64,000 nt of DNA from the NCBI RefSeq assembly GCF_024169245.1, contig NZ_JALJWP010000001.1:2109501-2173500 (forward strand), in the 5' to 3' direction. The notes beneath the pieces are model-generated. The model was given only the letters and a program-made list of their open reading frames with translations. It ran no database searches and was not told where the DNA came from. Origin of the DNA: Pseudomonas koreensis. Lineage in GTDB: Bacteria; Pseudomonadota; Gammaproteobacteria; Pseudomonadales; Pseudomonadaceae. The stretch's first letter is position 1. Each line of letters starts with the position of its first letter. Below, piece after piece: positions 18,692 through 26,875 of this stretch. A program made the translations under genes and the position numbers.

Positions 18692-20041
18692 ATGACGCCT
18701 TCCTTCGGCTATTGGCTGCTGGTTTACGCCGCCGTGGCCATCATCGCGCTGATCGTGTTGATCGCCCGTTACCGGCTCAATCCGTTCATTGTCATCACCC
18801 TGATTTCCCTGGGCCTGGCGCTAGTCGCCGGGATGCCGCCGTCGGCTGTGGTCGGTGCGTATGAGGCCGGCGTCGGCAAGACGCTGGGGCATATTGCGCT
18901 GGTGGTGGCGTTGGGGACGATGCTCGGAAAGATGATGGCCGAGTCCGGTGGCGCCGAGCAGATGGCGCGGACGCTGATCGAGAGATTCGGCGAGAAGAAC
19001 GCGCACTGGGCGATGGTCTGCATTGCGTTCCTGGTCGGCTTGCCGCTGTTCTTCGAGGTCGGTTTCGTCTTGCTGGTGCCAATCGCCTTCACTGTGGCGC
19101 GGCGGGTTGGCGTGTCGATTCTGATGGTCGGTCTGCCCATGGTTGCCGGGCTCTCGGTGGTGCATGCGCTGGTGCCACCGCACCCGGCGGCGATGCTCGC
19201 GGTGCAGGCCTATCAGGCCTCGGTCGGGCAGACCTTGCTGTACGCGATCGCGATCGGCATTCCGACGGCGATCATCGCCGGCCCGCTATACGCCAAATTC
19301 ATCGTGCCGCGCATTCAATTGCCGGCGGACAACCCGCTGGAAAAGCAATTTCTCGACCGCGAACCGCGCGACAAACTGCCGGGTTTCGGCATCACCATGG
19401 CGACCATTCTGCTGCCGGTGGTGCTGATGCTGATCGGCGGCTGGGCCAACCTGATTTCCACTCCCGGCAGCGCGTTCAACCAGTTCCTGTTGTTCATCGG
19501 CAACTCGGTGATCGCGCTGTTGCTGGCGACCTTGCTGAGCTTCTGGACGCTGGGCATTGCTCAGGGCTTCAACCGCGAATCGATCCTCAAGTTCACTAAC
19601 GAATGCCTCGCGCCCACCGCCAGCATCACCTTGCTGGTCGGCGCTGGCGGCGGCTTGAACCGGATTCTGGTGGATGCCGGCGTCACCGATCAGATCGTCG
19701 GCCTCGCTCACGAATTTCACCTGTCGCCGCTGATCATGGGCTGGCTGTTCGCCGCGCTAATGCGTGTCGCCACCGGTTCTGCAACCGTGGCGATGACCAC
19801 CGCATCAGGCGTTGTCGCGCCGGTGGCCATTGGTCTGGGTTATCCCCACCCTGAGCTTTTGGTACTGGCGACTGGCGCCGGCTCGGTTATCTTTTCCCAC
19901 GTCAACGACGGCGGCTTCTGGTTGATCAAGGAATACTTCAACATGACGGTCGCGCAGACGTTCAAGACCTGGACCGTGCTTGAGACATTGATCTCGCTGG
20001 TCGCTTTCGCCCTGACCGTCGGCCTTTCCTACCTGCTGTAA
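18692..20041 (+). CDS. GntP-family permease (gluconate/organic acid:H+ symporter type)
   Basis: Membrane carrier of 449 residues with 12 or more hydrophobic segments. The start at 18692 (MTPSFGYWLLVY) follows a GAGGAG sequence; an ATG at 18638 would add 18 polar residues. The family signatures are present: GKMMAESGGAEQMA, the PHPA loop (LVPPHPAAMLAVQ) and the C-terminal GAGSVIFSHVNDGGFWLIKEY. GntP members carry gluconate, but some located beside D-aminoacylase genes are thought to carry D-amino-acid derivatives. The neighbours here favour the latter. Confidence 0.92.
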   Translation: MTPSFGYWLLVYAAVAIIALIVLIARYRLNPFIVITLISLGLALVAGMPPSAVVGAYEAGVGKTLGHIALVVALGTMLGKMMAESGGAEQMARTLIERFGEKNAHWAMVCIAFLVGLPLFFEVGFVLLVPIAFTVARRVGVSILMVGLPMVAGLSVVHALVPPHPAAMLAVQAYQASVGQTLLYAIAIGIPTAIIAGPLYAKFIVPRIQLPADNPLEKQFLDREPRDKLPGFGITMATILLPVVLMLIGGWANLISTPGSAFNQFLLFIGNSVIALLLATLLSFWTLGIAQGFNRESILKFTNECLAPTASITLLVGAGGGLNRILVDAGVTDQIVGLAHEFHLSPLIMGWLFAALMRVATGSATVAMTTASGVVAPVAIGLGYPHPELLVLATGAGSVIFSHVNDGGFWLIKEYFNMTVAQTFKTWTVLETLISLVAFALTVGLSYLL

Positions 20042-20057
20042 CCGGAGCCTGCCGCCC

Positions 20058-20918
20058 ATGGACATCCTCTACCAGATCCGCGCCCGCCAGGATTCCTTCA
20101 GCGCCGGCGAGGGCCGCATCGCCCGGCTGATGCTCGACGATGTCGGCTTTGCCGCGAGCGCCAGCCTCGAAGACCTCGCGCAACGCGCCGAAGTCAGCAC
20201 CGCTACGCTGTCGCGTTTTGCCCGCACGGTTGGCTGCCGCGACCTGCGTGACCTGCGCCTGCAACTGGCCCAGGCCAGCGGCGTGGGCAGCCGTTTTCTC
20301 GACCCGGCGGGCACGCCTGAGCAGTCGGCGTTCTACGGGCAAATCGTCGGCGACATCGAAACCACGCTGCGCCAGCATCTGGCCGGTTTCGACGAATCGC
20401 GCTTCGCCGACGCAGTGAAATTGCTCGGCCAGGCGCGGATGATTCACGCGTTCGGCATGGGCGGTTGCTCGACCCTGTGCAGCGATGAGTTGCAGGTGCG
20501 CCTGGTGCGCCTCGGTTACCCGATCGCCGTGTGTCATGACGCGGTGATGATGCGCGTCACCGCCGCCAGTTTGAATGCCGAGCAAGTGCTGATCGCCTGC
20601 TCGCTCACCGGCATCACCCCGGAGCTTCTGGAAACCGTGGAGCTGGCGCGCAACTACGGCGCGCGCATCCTCGCCATCACTCGCGGCGATTCACCACTGG
20701 CGGAACTGGCCGACGTCGTGCTGCCGCTGCAAGGCGCGGAAACCTCGTTCATCTACAAACCGACGGCGGCGCGCTACGGCATGCTGTTGGCCATCGACGT
20801 GCTCGCCACCGAGCTGGCGCTGGCCAGCCCTAAAGACAATCAAGAACGTCTGCGGCGAATCAAACTCGCCCTCGACGAATACCGTGGCGGCGACGATCAC
20901 CTGCCGCTGGGAGACTGA
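20058..20918 (+). CDS. RpiR/MurR-family transcriptional regulator
   Basis: Regulator of 286 residues with an N-terminal HTH_6 domain (about residues 1-75; SLEDLAQRAEVSTATLSRFARTVGC) and a C-terminal SIS sugar-isomerase-like domain (about 120-260; IHAFGMGGCSTLCSDELQ). SIS domains bind phosphosugars or related ligands. It lies 16 bases after the permease and one base before the D-aminoacylase ATG, so all three genes form one operon and it is likely their local regulator. Confidence 0.93.
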   Translation: MDILYQIRARQDSFSAGEGRIARLMLDDVGFAASASLEDLAQRAEVSTATLSRFARTVGCRDLRDLRLQLAQASGVGSRFLDPAGTPEQSAFYGQIVGDIETTLRQHLAGFDESRFADAVKLLGQARMIHAFGMGGCSTLCSDELQVRLVRLGYPIAVCHDAVMMRVTAASLNAEQVLIACSLTGITPELLETVELARNYGARILAITRGDSPLAELADVVLPLQGAETSFIYKPTAARYGMLLAIDVLATELALASPKDNQERLRRIKLALDEYRGGDDHLPLGD

Positions 20919-20919
20919 C

Positions 20920-22377
20920 ATGCAGTACGACACCCTGATCCGCAACGCGCTGGTTATCGACGGCAGCAACACGCCCGGCTATAAGGCCGACGTGGCAATT
21001 CTTAATGGCCGCATCGAGCGCATCGGCGATCTGCCCGACGCCCGCGCCACCGAAGAAATCGACGCCGCCGGCCGGGTGCTGGCGCCGGGTTTCATCGACG
21101 TGCACACCCACGACGACACCGTGGTCATCCGCCAACCTGAAATGCTGCCCAAGCTCAGCCAGGGCGTGACCACGTTGATCGTTGGCAACTGCGGGATCAG
21201 CGCTTCGCCAGTGAGTTTGAAGGGCAATCCCCCGGACCCGATGAATCTGCTCGGCAGCGCAGCGGCGTTCGTTTATCCGCGTTTCAGCGACTACCGCGCC
21301 GCCGTCGAAGCGGCCAACACCACGCTGAACGTCGCCGCGCTGGTCGGCCACACCGCGCTGCGCAGCAATCACCTCGACGACTTGTTCCGCACTGCAACGC
21401 CCGGCGAAATCACTGCCATGCGCGAGCAGTTGCGCGACAGTCTCGAGGCTGGCGCGTTGGGTTTATCCACCGGCCTGGCCTACGCCAGCGCCTTCAACGC
21501 CTCGACCGATGAAGTCATGCAACTGACCGAAGAACTGACGGCGTTCGGCGCGGTGTACACCACCCATCTGCGCAGCGAATTCGCCCCGGTGTTGGAGGCG
21601 ATGGACGAGGCGTTCCAGATCGGCCGACACGCGCAATCGCCGGTGATCATTTCCCACCTCAAATGCGCCGGCGTCGGCAACTGGGGACGCAGTCCGCAAT
21701 TGCTGGCAGCGCTGGAAGAGGCGGCGAAAACCCACCCGGTCGGCTGCGATTGCTACCCGTACGCGGCGAGTTCTTCGACTTTGGATTTGAAGCAAGTCAC
21801 CGACGCGCACCGCATCACCATCACCTGGTCGACACCGCACCCGGAAGTCAGCGGACGCGACCTGATCGACATTGCTGGCGAATGGAAACTGTCGCTGGAA
21901 GAAGCCGCGAAACGCCTGCAACCGGCCGGCGCGGTGTACTACGGCATGGATGAGGCCGACGTCAGAAGAATCCTCGCCCATCCGCTTTCGATGGTCGGCT
22001 CTGACGGACTGCCCGAAGACCCGTTCCCGCATCCGCGCCTGTGGGGCGCTTTCCCACGGGTGCTCGGCCATTTCAGTCGCGACGTCGGCCTGTTTCCGCT
22101 GCACACCGCCGTACACAAGATGACCGGCCTGTCGGCGGCGCGTTTTGGCTTGCAGGAAAGGGGCGAGATTCGTGAAGGACACTGGGCGGATCTGGTGTTG
22201 TTCGATCCGGCGACCGTGCGTGACGTGGCCGATTTCAACGATCCGCAGCGGGCGGCGCAGGGGATTGACGGGGTTTGGGTCAACGGCGTGTTGAGCTATT
22301 GCGACGGGCAGGCGAATGGGTGCAGGGCAGGGCGGTTTCTGGCACGTAAAGGTGATTTGCGCGAAGGGTTTTATTGA
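20920..22377 (+). CDS. D-aminoacylase (N-acyl-D-amino-acid deacylase)
   Basis: Amidohydrolase-superfamily enzyme of 485 residues that releases free D-amino acids from N-acyl-D-amino acids. Metal-site residues visible are H62-T-H64 in GFIDVHTHDD and Cys91 in VGNCGISASP, the cysteine ligand characteristic of D-aminoacylases. Further family motifs are STGLAYASAFNAS and ...THLRSE. The C-terminal GEIREGHWADLVLFDP is the usual amidohydrolase strand. The start at 20920 follows a GGGAG sequence directly after the RpiR stop. Confidence 0.93.
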   Translation: MQYDTLIRNALVIDGSNTPGYKADVAILNGRIERIGDLPDARATEEIDAAGRVLAPGFIDVHTHDDTVVIRQPEMLPKLSQGVTTLIVGNCGISASPVSLKGNPPDPMNLLGSAAAFVYPRFSDYRAAVEAANTTLNVAALVGHTALRSNHLDDLFRTATPGEITAMREQLRDSLEAGALGLSTGLAYASAFNASTDEVMQLTEELTAFGAVYTTHLRSEFAPVLEAMDEAFQIGRHAQSPVIISHLKCAGVGNWGRSPQLLAALEEAAKTHPVGCDCYPYAASSSTLDLKQVTDAHRITITWSTPHPEVSGRDLIDIAGEWKLSLEEAAKRLQPAGAVYYGMDEADVRRILAHPLSMVGSDGLPEDPFPHPRLWGAFPRVLGHFSRDVGLFPLHTAVHKMTGLSAARFGLQERGEIREGHWADLVLFDPATVRDVADFNDPQRAAQGIDGVWVNGVLSYCDGQANGCRAGRFLARKGDLREGFY

Positions 22378-22390
22378 TGATGATGGCGCC

Positions 22391-22465
22391 AAAAGATCGC
22401 AGCCTTCGGCAGCTCCTACGGAGATCGCATTCCAATGCAGGAGCTGCGGAAGGCTGCGATCTTTT
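22391..22465. repeat. Inverted pair of the second REP-like family
   Basis: AAAAGATCGCAGCCTTC at the left and GAAGGCTGCGATCTTTT at the right are perfect 17-base inverted arms, with AGCTCCTAC / GCAGGAGCT continuing the stem inward. It follows the D-aminoacylase stop by 13 bases and could also act as a transcription end through its long stem and T-run. Confidence 0.85.
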
Positions 22466-22574
22466 GATCTGTGTCTAATAGTGGCACTGTGCAATTAAAG
22501 AAAGCCATCAACAAGCCGATTTGCTGACATCCTCCCCGTCTACACTGTGGGGCCAATCAGTCAGGGAGCACCCC

Positions 22575-22943
22575 ATGAGCTTCGGCAAAACCACCCCGAT
22601 CCTGCGGATCTTCGATGAGGCCAAGGCTGTCGAGTTCTACGTCGATTTTCTCGGTTTCAAGATCGACTGGCAGCATCGCTTCGAAGCGAATTTTCCGCTG
22701 TATCTGCAGGTGTCGCGCGGTGAGTGTGTGCTGCATTTGTCCGAGCATCACGGCGATGCCTGCCCGGGTTCGGCGCTGCGTATCGAGACCGATGAGCTGG
22801 AGGCGTTTCAGCAGCAGTTGATGGCCAAGGATTACCAGTTCTCGCACCCCCAGATTCAGGCGATGCCTTGGGGGAGTCAGGACATGACGATTGCCGATCC
22901 GTTTGGCAATCGGTTGGTGTTTACCAATGCGATCAGTCTTTGA
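22575..22943 (+). CDS. Glyoxalase/bleomycin-resistance-fold protein
   Basis: Vicinal-oxygen-chelate fold protein of 122 residues. The start at 22575 (MSFGKTTPILRIFDE) has AGGGAG 9 bases upstream. Visible features are the paired strand layout, the ECVLHLSEHHGDA segment and the C-terminal MTIADPFGNRLVFTN, typical of this superfamily. It resembles the small bleomycin-resistance-like dimers rather than a true lactoylglutathione lyase; substrate unknown. Confidence 0.88.
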   Translation: MSFGKTTPILRIFDEAKAVEFYVDFLGFKIDWQHRFEANFPLYLQVSRGECVLHLSEHHGDACPGSALRIETDELEAFQQQLMAKDYQFSHPQIQAMPWGSQDMTIADPFGNRLVFTNAISL

Positions 22944-22965
22944 GCTTGGCGCCTGAGATCAAAAG

Positions 22966-23174
22966 CCCCTCACCCTAGCCCTCTCCCGGAGGGAGAGGGG
23001 ACCGATTGGGGGATGCTCGGGAGTTACGGCGACCTGAATGTGCTGTGCTGAATCCAGAATCGAACAGAATGCGTGGCGTTGAATCCATAATCGACTCGGT
23101 CTTTCAGGTCGACGGACAGCGCAAAACATCTCGGTCGGCCCCCTCTCCCTCTGGGAGAGGGCTGGGGTGAGGGC
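22966..23174. repeat. Inverted-repeat-bounded intergenic element, about 209 bases
   Basis: Outer arms CCCTCACCCTAGCCCTCTCC (from 22967) and GGAGAGGGCTGGGGTGAGGG (ending 23173) are nearly perfect inverted repeats. Each carries its own small hairpin (CCCTCTCCCggaGGGAGAGGG; CCCTCTCCCtctGGGAGAGGG). Inside are a second inverted pair CGACCTGAA / TTCAGGTCG and a near direct repeat GAATCCAGAATCGA / GAATCCATAATCGA. No coding sequence is present. The layout fits a nonautonomous MITE-like element or a composite of a common intergenic repeat. Confidence 0.75.
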
Positions 23175-23223
23175 AACCCCTGACACCCCATAAAACCCGC
23201 CCGCAACGCATCCCCAAAAACCC

Positions 23224-23589
23224 TCAATCAGTCGGCACCAACCGATCCAGCACCCGATTCACCGCCATCTCCGCAACCATCACAATCTGCGCGATGCCCT
23301 GCAACGTCTTGCGCTGCGAGCCGTTCACCAGCCCCGCCTGATCGTTGAGCATCACCGTCGCCGACCCCAGGGTTTCGCAGGCATCGGCCAGTAGCGATTC
23401 GTTGTCGGCGTCGGGATTGGCCATGTACAGCGTGTTGGGTTTGTAGGGCGGGGCCATGAATTCGGCGCTGGATGGGCCGAGGTAATGATCGAGGGCGCGG
23501 TCGGCGGCTTCGTGGAATTTCTTGGAATCGGGGGATTCGTAGGGCGATGCCGGGTCGGTGGTTGGCGGGTTTGGGGTTACTTTGAACAT
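23224..23589 (-). CDS. DUF6124 (formerly DUF3077) family protein, unknown function
   Basis: Small protein of 121 residues beginning MFKVTPNPPTTDPASPYES. The start at 23589 was chosen from the family's usual N-terminus and a GAGGA ribosome binding site 7 bases upstream. A longer frame to 23757 translates the structured leader. Visible features are the conserved segment SPDSKKFHEAADRALDHYL and a helical C-terminal half (ESLLADACETLGSATVMLND...). There is no signal peptide or membrane segment. The family is abundant in fluorescent pseudomonads and has no known function. Its leader carries the three-hairpin structure described separately. Confidence 0.82.
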   Translation of the reverse strand: MFKVTPNPPTTDPASPYESPDSKKFHEAADRALDHYLGPSSAEFMAPPYKPNTLYMANPDADNESLLADACETLGSATVMLNDQAGLVNGSQRKTLQGIAQIVMVAEMAVNRVLDRLVPTD

Positions 23590-23612
23590 ATCCAGATCCT
23601 CATTTTGGCTGG

Positions 23613-23784
23613 CCACCGCTTCCCTACTAAAGGAAGTGGAGGCAGCTGTGCGCAGGTTAGTAGACCGGGGATCTGGGAAACCGGCGCGCCCGAGAGCGCC
23701 CTGCGCACAGCCACCATAAAGCTCAGGCGAGACCTGACTGTCTGATGAACGATGCACCCCAAATACTCCGGGCTACTAAACCCG
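23613..23784 (-). ncRNA. Structured leader with three cross-complementary hairpin loops, C4/P4-CI-like
   Basis: Read on the minus strand, in 5'-3' order. Hairpin 1 (23784-23769) has stem CGGG/CCCG and loop UUUAGUAG. A central long stem has perfect 12-base arms GCTGTGCGCAGG at 23645-23656 and its complement at 23700-23711, and presents CUACUAA next to its inner end (23657-23663). Hairpin 3 (23639-23613) has stem CUUCC/GGAAG and again loop UUUAGUAG. The central CUACUAA is complementary to both loops. Phage P4 CI and P1 C4 RNAs have this layout: a processed RNA exposes a segment that pairs with two flanking target sites to control the downstream gene. Hairpin 3 ends about 12 bases before the DUF6124 ribosome binding site. 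The structure is seen in the sequence; the function is inferred. Confidence 0.6.
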
Positions 23785-23960
23785 ATCACTGATAGGCAGT
23801 GACGCAATCACAGTAGCGATGAGGTCTGGGGCGCACAAGCCGGCGGATTCTGGCGCAGGCGTAGGCAGCGGCGCAAGGAATTGTGGGTGGTTTCGCGGAA
23901 TACCGGGTTGATTTAAACAGCTGCGGCAAAGCTTGTTTAAGCGGTGTAGCGGCTGGCCTC

Positions 23961-24054
23961 ATCGCGAGCAGGCTCACTCCTACAGTTGATCTTCGGTGTA
24001 CGCGGATTTTGCATACGCCAAAAATCCTTGTAGGAGTGAGCCTGCTCGCGATAG
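23961..24054. repeat. REPIN between the DUF6124 leader and the AraC gene
   Basis: Inverted REP arms ATCGCGAGCAGGCTCACTCC and GGAGTGAGCCTGCTCGCGAT enclose about 50 bases. It sits 12 bases after the end of the AraC-type gene on the minus strand. Confidence 0.85.
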
Positions 24055-24065
24055 GGCCGGCACAT

Positions 24066-25082
24066 TCACCGCCGATTCCGCAACCGAAACTCCCCCGGCG
24101 GCATCCCGCGCCAGCTCTTGAATGTGCGATGAAACGAGCGCGGTTCGGTAAAGCCCAGATACTGCGCAATGTCCTGAATCGGCAACGTGCTATTAAGCAA
24201 ATAGTGCTCCGCCAACTCCTGACGCAGCTCATCAAGAATCTGCTGATACGACGTCCCAACCTGCTGCAACTGCCGCTGCAAGGTGCGCACCGACACGCTG
24301 AGCTGCTCCGCCACTTGCTCCTTGCGCGGCAAGCCCTCCTTGAGCAAACCGCGCAGGATGTTTTTCACCTGCTGCGCCAGCGACGCCTCTTCCAGCGTCG
24401 CCAACAAACCCATCGCGTGTTCTTCCAGGGTTCGCAGCAATTGCGCATCGGCCTGGCGCAACGGCAACTGCAAATACGCCAGCGGCACCACCAGCGCCGA
24501 ATACGCCTGATCGAACCGCACCGGGCAACCGAAAAACGCCTCGTACTCGGCCTGCGTCACCCCATCCGGCCGCGCATGCTCCAGCCATACGCAGGCCGGC
24601 GACAGCTGCGTGTCGGCGATCCAGCGCGCGTAGTGCAGCCACGAACCGAGCACGTTTTCCACCAGATGCCGACGAATCCGTGGCTGCTCGTAGCGACAAT
24701 TCCAGATCAGATGCACGTGCTCGCCCTGCACCTCGGCGCGGCTGACGCCCATGTCGCCGACGAGTTTTTCGAACGGCATGATCCGGCCCATCGCATCGCC
24801 CAGCGTCGCGCAATTCATGGTGATGTAACCGAGCACGCTCCATGAATTGGGCAGGACAAAATTTGCCGCGTGCAGGCCGAACAACCCATCGCCCGAGTGC
24901 TCGCAGAAATAATCCAGCAAGCGCTCGTGAACCTCACCCGGCAGGCGCAAGGTGTTGTCGCTCAACTGCTGCGCCTGCAACCCGGCCGCCGCCAATGCAG
25001 GCTCGATGGCCATGCCCAACTGTTCGGCATGGCGCAGGTATTTGAGCAGCGGCGGAACGGAAGTGAAGCCGAGCGATGGCAT
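24066..25082 (-). CDS. AraC-family regulator with Arabinose_bd/OruR-like N-terminal domain
   Basis: Transcription factor of 338 residues. The start at 25082 (MPSLGFTSVPPLL) follows an AAGGA ribosome binding site; the longer frame to 25178 has no such site. The N-terminal 200 residues resemble the Arabinose_bd domain of ArgR/OruR-type regulators. The C-terminal 90 residues hold two HTH motifs (RKEQVAEQLSVSVRTLQRQL and IQDIAQYLGFTEPRSFHRTF). It diverges from the flavoenzyme-dehydrogenase-kinase operon and is its likely activator. Confidence 0.92.
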   Translation of the reverse strand: MPSLGFTSVPPLLKYLRHAEQLGMAIEPALAAAGLQAQQLSDNTLRLPGEVHERLLDYFCEHSGDGLFGLHAANFVLPNSWSVLGYITMNCATLGDAMGRIMPFEKLVGDMGVSRAEVQGEHVHLIWNCRYEQPRIRRHLVENVLGSWLHYARWIADTQLSPACVWLEHARPDGVTQAEYEAFFGCPVRFDQAYSALVVPLAYLQLPLRQADAQLLRTLEEHAMGLLATLEEASLAQQVKNILRGLLKEGLPRKEQVAEQLSVSVRTLQRQLQQVGTSYQQILDELRQELAEHYLLNSTLPIQDIAQYLGFTEPRSFHRTFKSWRGMPPGEFRLRNRR

Positions 25083-25270
25083 GGTCGCGGTCCTTTGATC
25101 GACGGCGCGTGAGCGAATGAATGGCGCAAGGTAAGTGGATTTCCCGGCGAAAGTAAATGCCCGGACGTTTGGCGCCATTCGCTACAGGTTCTGGCCGGAT
25201 GCGACCGTGACAGATCTCCAGCGCTGACTAGTATGCAAGCTTGATCCAACGGCAAAAAAAGGACACACGC

Positions 25271-26875
25271 ATGCGACGCTGGAACGGCTGGGGAGAGGCG
25301 GGCACGGTGGTCGAACTGCCGGCCCAGGGCGCGACATTTCTCCACGAACGCTTGGGCGCCGGCCGCGCGCTGCCCGATGCGACGTTGGCAGCGGCATTGG
25401 CGCAGGTGCCGACCTCGCGTCTGGTGCCGCATCGCTTGTACAGCGTCGACACTCACGATCGCCTGCTGCACGCGCGCGGCCAGAGCCTGCCGGACTGGCT
25501 GGCGTTGCGCGAAGGCGCGCTGGGCACGTATCCCGATGCCGTGGCGTTTCCGGAAACCGCCGAGCAGATCCGCCAATTGCTGGCGCTCGCCCATGATCAG
25601 GATTTATGCCTGATTCCCTACGGCGGCGGCACGTCAGTGGCCGGGCACATCAATCCACCGACGTCCACGCGCCCGGTGCTGACGGTGTCGCTGGGGCGGA
25701 TGAATCGCCTGACCGACCTCGACGAACAAAGCCTGCTGGCGACATTCGGCCCCGGCGCCAGCGGGCCGCAAGTCGAAAGCCAGTTGCGTGCGCGCGGCTA
25801 CACGCTGGGGCATTTTCCGCAGTCGTGGGAGCTGTCGACGCTGGGCGGTTGGGTGGCCAGTCGCTCCAGCGGCCAGCAGTCGTTGCGCTACGGGCGGATC
25901 GAGCAGTTGTTCGCTGGCGGCACCCTGGAAACCTTCGCCGGGCCTTTGCAGATTCCGACGTTCCCGGCGTCGGCCGCCGGCCCGGATCTGCGTGAAGTGG
26001 TGCTCGGGTGCGAAGGCCGTTTCGGGATCATTTCGGAGGTCAAGGTGCGGGTCAGTGCGTTGCCCGCAGACGAACGTTTTTACGGCGTGTTTCTGCCCGA
26101 TTGGCCGCAGGCGCTGCAAGCGATCCGGCAACTGGCGCAGGCGCGCGTGCCGCTGTCGATGCTGCGCCTGTCCAACGCGGTGGAAACCGAAACGCAACTG
26201 GCGCTGGCCGGTCATCCGCAGCAGATCGCCTGGCTGGAGAAGTACCTCAAGCTGCGCGGTGCCGGCGACGGCAAATGCTTGCTGACTTTCGGCGTCACCG
26301 GCAATCGCCAGCAAAACGCACTGTCGCTGAAACACGCGCGCCAGCATCTGAAAGCGTTCGGCGGCGTGTTCACCGGCACGCTGCTGGGCAAGAAGTGGGC
26401 GCAGAACCGCTTTCGTTTTCCCTACTTGCGCGAGAACCTGTGGAACGCCGGTTACGTGGTCGACACCCTCGAAACCGCCACCGACTGGAGCAACGTCGAC
26501 CACTTGCTCAGCCGGATCGAAACCAGCCTGCGCGACGCCTTGGCCGCCGAAGGCGAACGGGTGCATGTCTTCACTCACCTGTCCCACGTTTACGGCGAGG
26601 GCTCGAGCATCTACACCACCTACGTGTTTCGCCCGGCAGCGGACTATGCCGCGACGCTGGCGCGCTGGCGGGCGCTCAAACACGCGGCCAGCCAGACCAT
26701 CGTCGACCACCACGGCACCATCAGTCATCAGCACGGCGTCGGCAAGGATCACGCGCCCTATCTGCTACGGGAAAAAGGCCCGCTGGCGCTGCAGACGTTG
26801 CAGGCGCTGAGCGAACATTTCGACCCGCAAGGGCGCCTCAATCCCGGCACGCTGTTGCCTGAGTCACGCCCATGA
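25271..26875 (+). CDS. FAD-linked oxidase resembling alkyl-DHAP synthase (AGPS-like)
   Basis: Flavoprotein of 534 residues in the vanillyl-alcohol-oxidase fold. The start at 25271 has AAGGA 8 bases upstream. The FAD-binding loop IPYGGGTSVAGHI lies at about residue 118 and TLGGWVASRSSGQQS at about 193. The C-terminal region contains GTISHQHGVGKDHAPYL, where H486-Q487-H488 corresponds to the catalytic HHH motif of alkyl-dihydroxyacetonephosphate synthases, so one histidine is replaced. The next two genes encode a glycerol-3-phosphate-dehydrogenase-like enzyme and an FGGY kinase, overlapping in ATGA fashion. A role in glycerol-derivative or ether-lipid metabolism is inferred; the exact reaction is unknown. 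Confidence 0.85.
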   Translation: MRRWNGWGEAGTVVELPAQGATFLHERLGAGRALPDATLAAALAQVPTSRLVPHRLYSVDTHDRLLHARGQSLPDWLALREGALGTYPDAVAFPETAEQIRQLLALAHDQDLCLIPYGGGTSVAGHINPPTSTRPVLTVSLGRMNRLTDLDEQSLLATFGPGASGPQVESQLRARGYTLGHFPQSWELSTLGGWVASRSSGQQSLRYGRIEQLFAGGTLETFAGPLQIPTFPASAAGPDLREVVLGCEGRFGIISEVKVRVSALPADERFYGVFLPDWPQALQAIRQLAQARVPLSMLRLSNAVETETQLALAGHPQQIAWLEKYLKLRGAGDGKCLLTFGVTGNRQQNALSLKHARQHLKAFGGVFTGTLLGKKWAQNRFRFPYLRENLWNAGYVVDTLETATDWSNVDHLLSRIETSLRDALAAEGERVHVFTHLSHVYGEGSSIYTTYVFRPAADYAATLARWRALKHAASQTIVDHHGTISHQHGVGKDHAPYLLREKGPLALQTLQALSEHFDPQGRLNPGTLLPESRP

